Positions 59,189 through 64,000 of a stretch of 64,000 nt of DNA are shown here, in pieces. Both the position numbers and the translations under genes were made by a program. Source of the DNA: Chimonanthus salicifolius (lineage: Eukaryota; Streptophyta; Magnoliopsida; Laurales; Calycanthaceae); assembly GCA_013350335.1 (NCBI GenBank), contig CM023532.1, positions 95,911,064 through 95,975,063 of the forward strand, given 5' to 3'. The first letter of the stretch is position 1, and the number at the start of each line of letters is the position of its first letter. The notes under the pieces are model-generated. The model saw nothing but the letters and a program-made list of their open reading frames with translations. It searched no databases and was not told the origin of the DNA.

Positions 59189-59200
59189 TGGTATCAGAGC
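59189..59200 (+). other. Primer binding site, TEK-B
   Basis: TGGTATCAGAGC, two bases after the LTR end. Confidence 0.95.
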
Positions 59201-59629
59201 GAAACGGGAAGTTGAATCATCGAAGTAAGATTAAGACGGTTTCATGTCTCACTGACGGATAAGAATCCCAACTGACCGACTCTTCAGAGTCCGCTGACTG
59301 GGGGCCGGATTAATTTACTTCGAGTGACTCAGACTTAACAATCAATCTGAGAACGACAATGAAAGATAGCAAAGTAAAGTACAGTCATCATAATTGGACA
59401 TATCAAACATAGCAAAGTAGGATGCACTCCCCTGAAACTCCCACACTGAAAAACAAACAACAGGAATTTAGAGATTCCCCTGAAATAAAAGAAAACAAAG
59501 AGTGTTGATTTGGCAATCTTCCCAAACAAAGTACATGATATTATGCATGACAAATTCCCTGAAAACCAAGAGTGGTTAATTTAGAATTATTGTTGAATAT
59601 TTTTGTGTTTGAAATGATGTGGCACAGAT
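59201..59629 (+). other. TEK-B leader (5' UTR)
   Basis: Non-coding leader homologous to the other elements: GTCTCACTGACGGATAAGAA block, hairpin GACTC-TTCA-GAGTC (59278-59291, tetraloop changed by one base), TTTGGCAATCTTCCCAAAC-type stem-loops at about 59440-59560. A U-rich stretch (59590-59611) precedes CAG at 59625-59627, a plausible 3' splice site three bases before the ORF0 ATG. Confidence 0.65.
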
Positions 59630-60166
59630 ATGTCAAGCAACGAAGAATACACTGAGTTATGGGATAAAGGGACACCTAGTTGTCCGGTAGATTTGGTATC
59701 AACTTCCAACAGTATCAACATGGAAGTTAATGTGGACCTTCAAGAGGGACCTCCTGAGGAGGATGATATGGACTTAGCACCTGTTCCAGAGGATCTGATG
59801 GATGACATTCCTGGGATGATGGAACCTCCTGAGGAAGAAGAATATGATCTAGCACATTTTCTGGAGGATCCCATTGCTGATGTGCCCATTATATTGGAGT
59901 CGCTTGGGGAGATAGATCCCTATGACACGTGTGAGTTGTGCAATCAAGATGGGCACAACTGCCGGTATTGTCCTCACCCGCTAGGTGTTGTCTGCCCATC
60001 CTGTGGACTACATGGACATGGTGAGGCGAGGACTAATTGTCCATACATCGGAGGACCTGGATTAATACCCTGTACGACTTGTGAAGTATTGGGGCACACG
60101 GCGATGACATGTCCTGATAACCGTTTCAAGTTCGCTTTTGATGCAGAGTCTTCTACGGAAGACTAG
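59630..60166 (+). CDS. ORF0 protein with three CCHC-type zinc knuckles (TEK-B copy)
   Basis: 178 residues, intact, while the gag behind it is broken. N-terminus MSSNEEYTELWDKGTPSCP is shared with TEK-D. Residues 41-96 are strongly acidic and hold a twofold repeat (PPEEDDMDLAPVPED and PPEEEEYDLAHFLED) where TEK-D has one copy. Knuckles: C101-C104-H109-C114 (CX2CX4HX4C), C122-C125-H130-C137 (CX2CX4HX6C), C148-C151-H156-C161 (CX2CX4HX4C). C-terminus STED. It lies between leader and gag, 219 bp before the gag ATG, in a place where TEK-A and TEK-C have nothing. Nucleic-acid binding is inferred from the knuckles; the true role is unknown. Extra ORFs before gag are known in Ogre-type (Tat lineage) elements; I see no evident relation to those. 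Confidence 0.85.
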   Translation: MSSNEEYTELWDKGTPSCPVDLVSTSNSINMEVNVDLQEGPPEEDDMDLAPVPEDLMDDIPGMMEPPEEEEYDLAHFLEDPIADVPIILESLGEIDPYDTCELCNQDGHNCRYCPHPLGVVCPSCGLHGHGEARTNCPYIGGPGLIPCTTCEVLGHTAMTCPDNRFKFAFDAESSTED

Positions 60167-60385
60167 GATAGGAAGTAATATGAAGGGTATTAAAAAGGGG
60201 GTTATTTTGTAAGGGTGCATATTTTTATATATATAGGGTTTTGTTTCACCCTACCCACCTTTGTACAAAGATGAAGTTTGAATTTATATAAAATATGTGA
60301 TTTATGACTTTATGAGGATTTATGGCATTTAATGCATATTGTTAATGGAAACTAAGTCTATGATGTTTCCATGAATTAGGAATAA
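60167..60385 (+). other. ORF0 3' UTR and pre-gag block
   Basis: Shares TTTTGTAAGGGT and CACCCTACCCACC with the sequence behind ORF0 in TEK-D. It then switches to AAACTAAGTCTATGATGTTT and GAATTAGGAATAAATGG, the pre-gag block of TEK-A and TEK-C. ORF0 plus its 3' UTR thus look like a cassette between leader and pre-gag block. Confidence 0.6.
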
Positions 60386-61560
60386 ATGGCGCTACAGAAA
60401 AAGGTGGTAAAAGATCCGAAAGGAAAAGGAAAAGTTTTACAAATCGGATCAGGTGATGGGGCATCAAAGAGAAGGACCCGTCAGGACGATAAGAAGAAAG
60501 ATGAGGTGTTCATAATCACACCACAAGGGAAGGTGGTACCTCAACGCAAGAAGGTGGTACACGAGAAGGTGCCATCGGTACATGATGAAGAGCGGTCAAT
60601 TCCTGACGAGGAAGGTCAGTTCATGAACGATCGCGAGATGAGGAAGAGTCGCAACATTCCCGGCGAGAGGAGGGGGATAGTAACCCTACGTATCAACGGG
60701 ACAAGGAGGAATATGACTCGTCATATCGACAAGAGGAGGAAGAGAACAGCAACCTGACTGTACCCTATGTGCCTCCTGAACTGCACAGCTTGGTGCAAGC
60801 TGTAGTAACATCTGTCCTCCAACAACATATGAACGGAGGGGGAAGCACGAGTGAAAATAATGACCGTAACATGGTCAGAGATTTTCAACAACAGCGCCCA
60901 CCCTACTTCAAGGGCAGAGAAGGGCCTGTCGGAGCCGAAAACTGGTTGGAGAAGATTTCTCACATATTGACTCTTTTGAACATCAAGAGTCATGCTCATA
61001 AAATACTATTGGCCACGTCACAGCTGGTAGATTACGCTGCCAAATGGTGGAAGGTGGTGGAGAGACAGTAGGCACTTGTGCCAAGAAGAGAAAGAATTGC
61101 TATGACCTGGGAGCAATTCTCAGCGACATTCTTAGAGCGTTATTTCCAGGAGGAAGAGAGGGAACGACAAATTCAGGCCTTTATGACTTTGGTGCAAGGC
61201 TCAATGACGGTGGCTGAGTATCACCAAGAATTCCTCAGCCTATCAATCTATGCATTCTATGTTGTGGACACGGAATATCGAAAGGCTCGCAAGTTCGAGC
61301 GTGGGTTACGGCCAAACATAAGGGCCAGGGTAGCCGTGTTCAAAGCAGCCACGCTGGCAGAAGTGGTCAGCAGGGCAACCATTGTGGAACAAGAAATGGC
61401 GGAATTTGTAAAGGTGGACAACCGCCTAGCTCCGAGTGGGAGGGGTGCCTACCAACCCAACAAGAGGTTCAGATCAAACTTCAGCAGACCTTCGCCGTCT
61501 GTTGGATCTAGTGGGGACTTTCGCCCCAACCAGCCCACTCAATCTGTAGCAGTCACATAA
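60386..61560 (+). pseudogene. gag: TEK-B gag, broken by one frameshift and two stops
   Basis: Starts MALQKKVVKDPKGKGK in one frame to near 60620. The homologous continuation (VHERSRDEEESQHS, then VPPELHSLVQ) is in another frame. The Gag core follows with a TAG at 61069-61071, and a TAA at 61558-61560 just before the knuckle. Both stops stand where TEK-A has Gln or an equivalent codon, fitting C-to-T decay of methylated DNA. Confidence 0.88.
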
Positions 61561-64000
61561 GCATCTCAAGGAGTGAACACCTGTTTTCACTGTGATCAAC
61601 CAGGTCACTACAAGAAAGACTGCCCAAAACTTAACAGGCTGTCATATTCCAGAGGATCATTTCGTCCGCCAGCTAGACCGGGAAACTCCAGAGGAGGCAA
61701 AATGCAAAGTCAGGGAGGTCGAGGATCTAACCCTGCTGGGGCGAGACGATTATTCACTCTAACTTCTCCGGAAGAGGAAGAGGAGCATGCCGTAATACAA
61801 GGTATGGCAGTAGTGAATAGTTCGTATGCATATGCACTATTTGATTCTGGAGCATCACACTCCTTCATAGCTGCATCATTTATTACTGCCACTGGTACAT
61901 TAGTTCAAAGATTAGCCACAACACTTACTATTGTATCCCCTGTCGGAGACTCGGCACTGGGACTTATATGTACGGCGGTTAACACCGAATTAGCTGGACT
62001 CAGATTTGAGTTCAATTATCTAGTACTGGACATGTCTGAGTATGATGTTATATTTGGCATGGATTGGTTGGCTAAGTTTCATGCCAACATCGACTGTTAT
62101 TGTCGAAGAGTGACATTTAAGTCACCCGAGGGCAAGCAATATGTAGTCCGTGCAGATAAACAAAGTGGATTGCAGGAAGGGTTAAACCATGTGGTATTGA
62201 ATAATATCACCATAAACAAAGCTCCAGTTACTGAACTTCTGGCAATTGTACAAGAATTTGCTGATGTATTTCCAAAGGAACTCCCTGGTTTACCGCCTAT
62301 GAGGGAGATTAACTTCGAGATCAAGCTGTACCCTGGCACAGCACCAGCATTGTTACCACACTATCGGATGGCACCAGCAGAAATGTTGGAGCTAAAGAAC
62401 CAGATTGATGAACTGCTTAGGGTGGGTTGCATCCGGAACAGTACGTCATCATGGGGAGCACCAGTGCTGTTTGTGAAGAAGAAGGATGGTTCAATTCGGA
62501 TGTGGGTGGACTACCGGAAGCTGAATCAGCTAACAGTCCGGAACAAGTACCCTCTACCCAGGATCGATGATTTATTCGATCAATTGAGGGGTTCAAGCCA
62601 TTTTTCAAAGATCGATTTGATGTCTGGTTATCATCAAATCCGAGTTAGGGAGGAAGATATAGAAAAGACAGCTTTTCGGACGCAGTATGGACTGTTTGAG
62701 TTCGTAGTCATGGCATTTGGACTCACAAATGTGCCGGCTGTGTTCATGGATTTAATGAACAGAATCTTCTGTCCCTATCTGGATCAGTTTGTAATCGTAT
62801 TCATTGATGATATCCTGATCTATTCTAAGAGTCAGGAGGAACATGCAGAGCATTTACGTATAGTTTTGAATACTTTGAGGCAAAATAAGCTGTATGCCAA
62901 GGCTAGTAAATGTGAATTCTGGTTATCCGAGGTCAATTTCTTGGGGCATGTCATAACAGAAAATGGTATAGCCGTGGATCTAGTTAAAGTGGCGGCAGTA
63001 AGTGAATGGAAAGCGCCCAAGAATGTGACCGAGATCCGCAGTTTCTTAGGATTGGCGGGTTATTATCGGAAATTTATTATGGATTTTTCCAAAATTGCAT
63101 CTCCATTGACTCGACTCACTCAGAAGGGAGTCAAATATGAGTGGACAGATCTATGCAATCGGAGGTTTGAGGAACTGAAAAGTAGACTTACCACTGCTCC
63201 TATCTTAATTTTGCCGGAAAGAGGCAAAGGATATGAAGTACAATGCGATGCTTTAGTAGAGGGACTAGGGTGTTCGCTCATGCAACGTCATCGTGTGGTG
63301 GCTTATGGATCAAGGCAGTTGAAGGTGCATGAACGTCTCTATCCCACACATGATTTGGAGCTAACTGCAGTGGTCTTCGCTCTTAAAAGTTGGAGACACT
63401 ATCTCTACGGCGAGAAATTTGAGGTATTTTCTGATCATAAGAGCTTAAAATATCTTTTTGATCAGAAGGAACTCAACCTCAGGCAGCGAAGATGGATGGA
63501 ATATCTAGCAGATTATGAGTTTGCGCTTCGATACCATCCACGTAAGGCGAACAAGGTGACGGATGCTCTCAGCCTCCTATCTCATGCGTCGGTCGCATGC
63601 TTGATCAGAACAGAATGGGAGATGCTGCACACCATTCGAGAGTTCAATCTTCATATCAACAACTATGGGAGTATGTATAATTTAATCATACGGTCCAATA
63701 TAGTCACCAAGATTGAACAAGAACAAAGAACAGACCCGAAAATGGAGGACATATGGGCCAAGATGTCCACTGGCGTAGACATACCGGAATGGGAATTAAG
63801 ACCGGGTCAAGGTCTTTCATTCCGGGGAAGAACATATGTGCCAAAGAGTTGCAGAAAAGAGCTACTGATTGAGGCACATCAATCCAAGCTCTCTATTCAT
63901 CCGGGTAGCACCAAAATGTACCATGATCTAAAGAGACATTATTGGTGGCATGGACTAAAAAGGGATGTGGCAGAATTCGTGGCACATTGTCTAACTTGCC
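61561..64000 (+). CDS. pol: TEK-B knuckle, protease, RT, RNase H and integrase start (runs off window)
   Basis: Same frame as the gag core, and I see no further stop to the window edge. Knuckle [14 protein letters not shown] from 61582; protease DSGA at 61843; reverse transcriptase with YRKLN near 62513 and FIDD near 62806; RNase H from about 63233 (CDALVEGLG; the usual ASG after the catalytic D is changed); integrase HHCC domain from about 63880, ending at CLTC on the window edge. Catalytic integrase core and chromodomain would lie beyond 64000. Unlike TEK-A, the segment after [10 protein letters not shown] is not deleted. Confidence 0.88.

Larger units (their letters stand above)
30901..64000 (+). 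mobile_element. TEK-B: Tekay-type element with ORF0, hosting TEK-A and TEK-C
   Basis: 5' LTR in three pieces, primer site 59189-59200, leader, ORF0 59630-60166, gag from 60386, pol running off the window at 64000. The 3' LTR and right target duplication are not visible. Removing TEK-A (with one TCTAA) and TEK-C (with one GAACT) restores a continuous LTR that matches LTR-H and LTR-G. Confidence 0.9.

Overview
This looks like a window of repetitive nuclear DNA from a seed plant. I see no host gene, tRNA, rRNA or CRISPR array. Almost all of it is nested LTR retrotransposons. The plant assignment rests on chromodomain-type Ty3/gypsy polyproteins of the Tekay (Del) lineage, primer binding sites matching initiator tRNA-Met (TGGTATCAGAGC), very long LTRs (3.5-4.4 kb), and a degenerate Ty1/copia element with plant-type gag, GAG-pre-integrase, integrase and reverse transcriptase segments. 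The species cannot be told.

Layout, using working names. (1) 1-12426: minus-strand element TEK-D, with three further LTR fragments (LTR-I to 4152, LTR-J to 7677, LTR-K to 7853) stacked inside its left LTR. Their left ends all lie outside the window. TEK-D keeps its primer site, leader, one zinc-knuckle ORF (ORF0) and polypurine tract but has no gag-pol. (2) 12427-18748: minus-strand LTR-E, interrupted at 13054-15911 by LTR-H, an insertion with a TGGAC target duplication whose two ends are inverted copies of the same U5 terminus. (3) 18749-22508 and 30406-30900: remains of the copia element, minus strand. (4) 22509-30405: plus-strand solo LTR-F (target duplication CTCAG), itself holding solo LTR-G (23730-27254, GTGGT). 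(5) 30901 to beyond 64000: plus-strand TEK-B. Its 5' LTR is split by TEK-A (33975-46080, plus, TCTAA) and TEK-C (46461-59084, minus, GAACT), and its interior starts at 59187 with leader, ORF0, gag and pol.

How the parts fit: TEK-A, -B and -C encode Gag, protease, reverse transcriptase, RNase H, integrase and a C-terminal chromodomain-like tail, but none is clearly whole. TEK-A is very young (its LTRs differ, by eye, only by a 2-bp indel) yet has lost RNase H and the integrase zinc-binding segment by an in-frame deletion between short direct repeats. TEK-C has one +1 frameshift. TEK-B has a frameshift and two stops in gag. TEK-B and TEK-D share ORF0, a protein of about 165-180 residues with three CCHC-type knuckles between leader and gag.

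The LTRs share an unusual non-coding architecture on their sense strand: a U3 with TGGGCC and TTGAC inverted motifs; a CT-rich leader ending in a conserved GTAAGT splice-donor-like site; an array of palindromes (GGGTTCGGCCAT with ATGGCCGAACCC); a conserved GATCGG core with a GTAGG/CCTAC hairpin; a tandem array of hairpin units with a different period in each LTR; a GGGCG/CGCCC hairpin; and a U5 hairpin with compensatory changes between LTRs. The most novel candidates are ORF0 and its ORF0-only carrier, the apparent intron starting inside the LTR, and the LTRs with inverted U5 ends.
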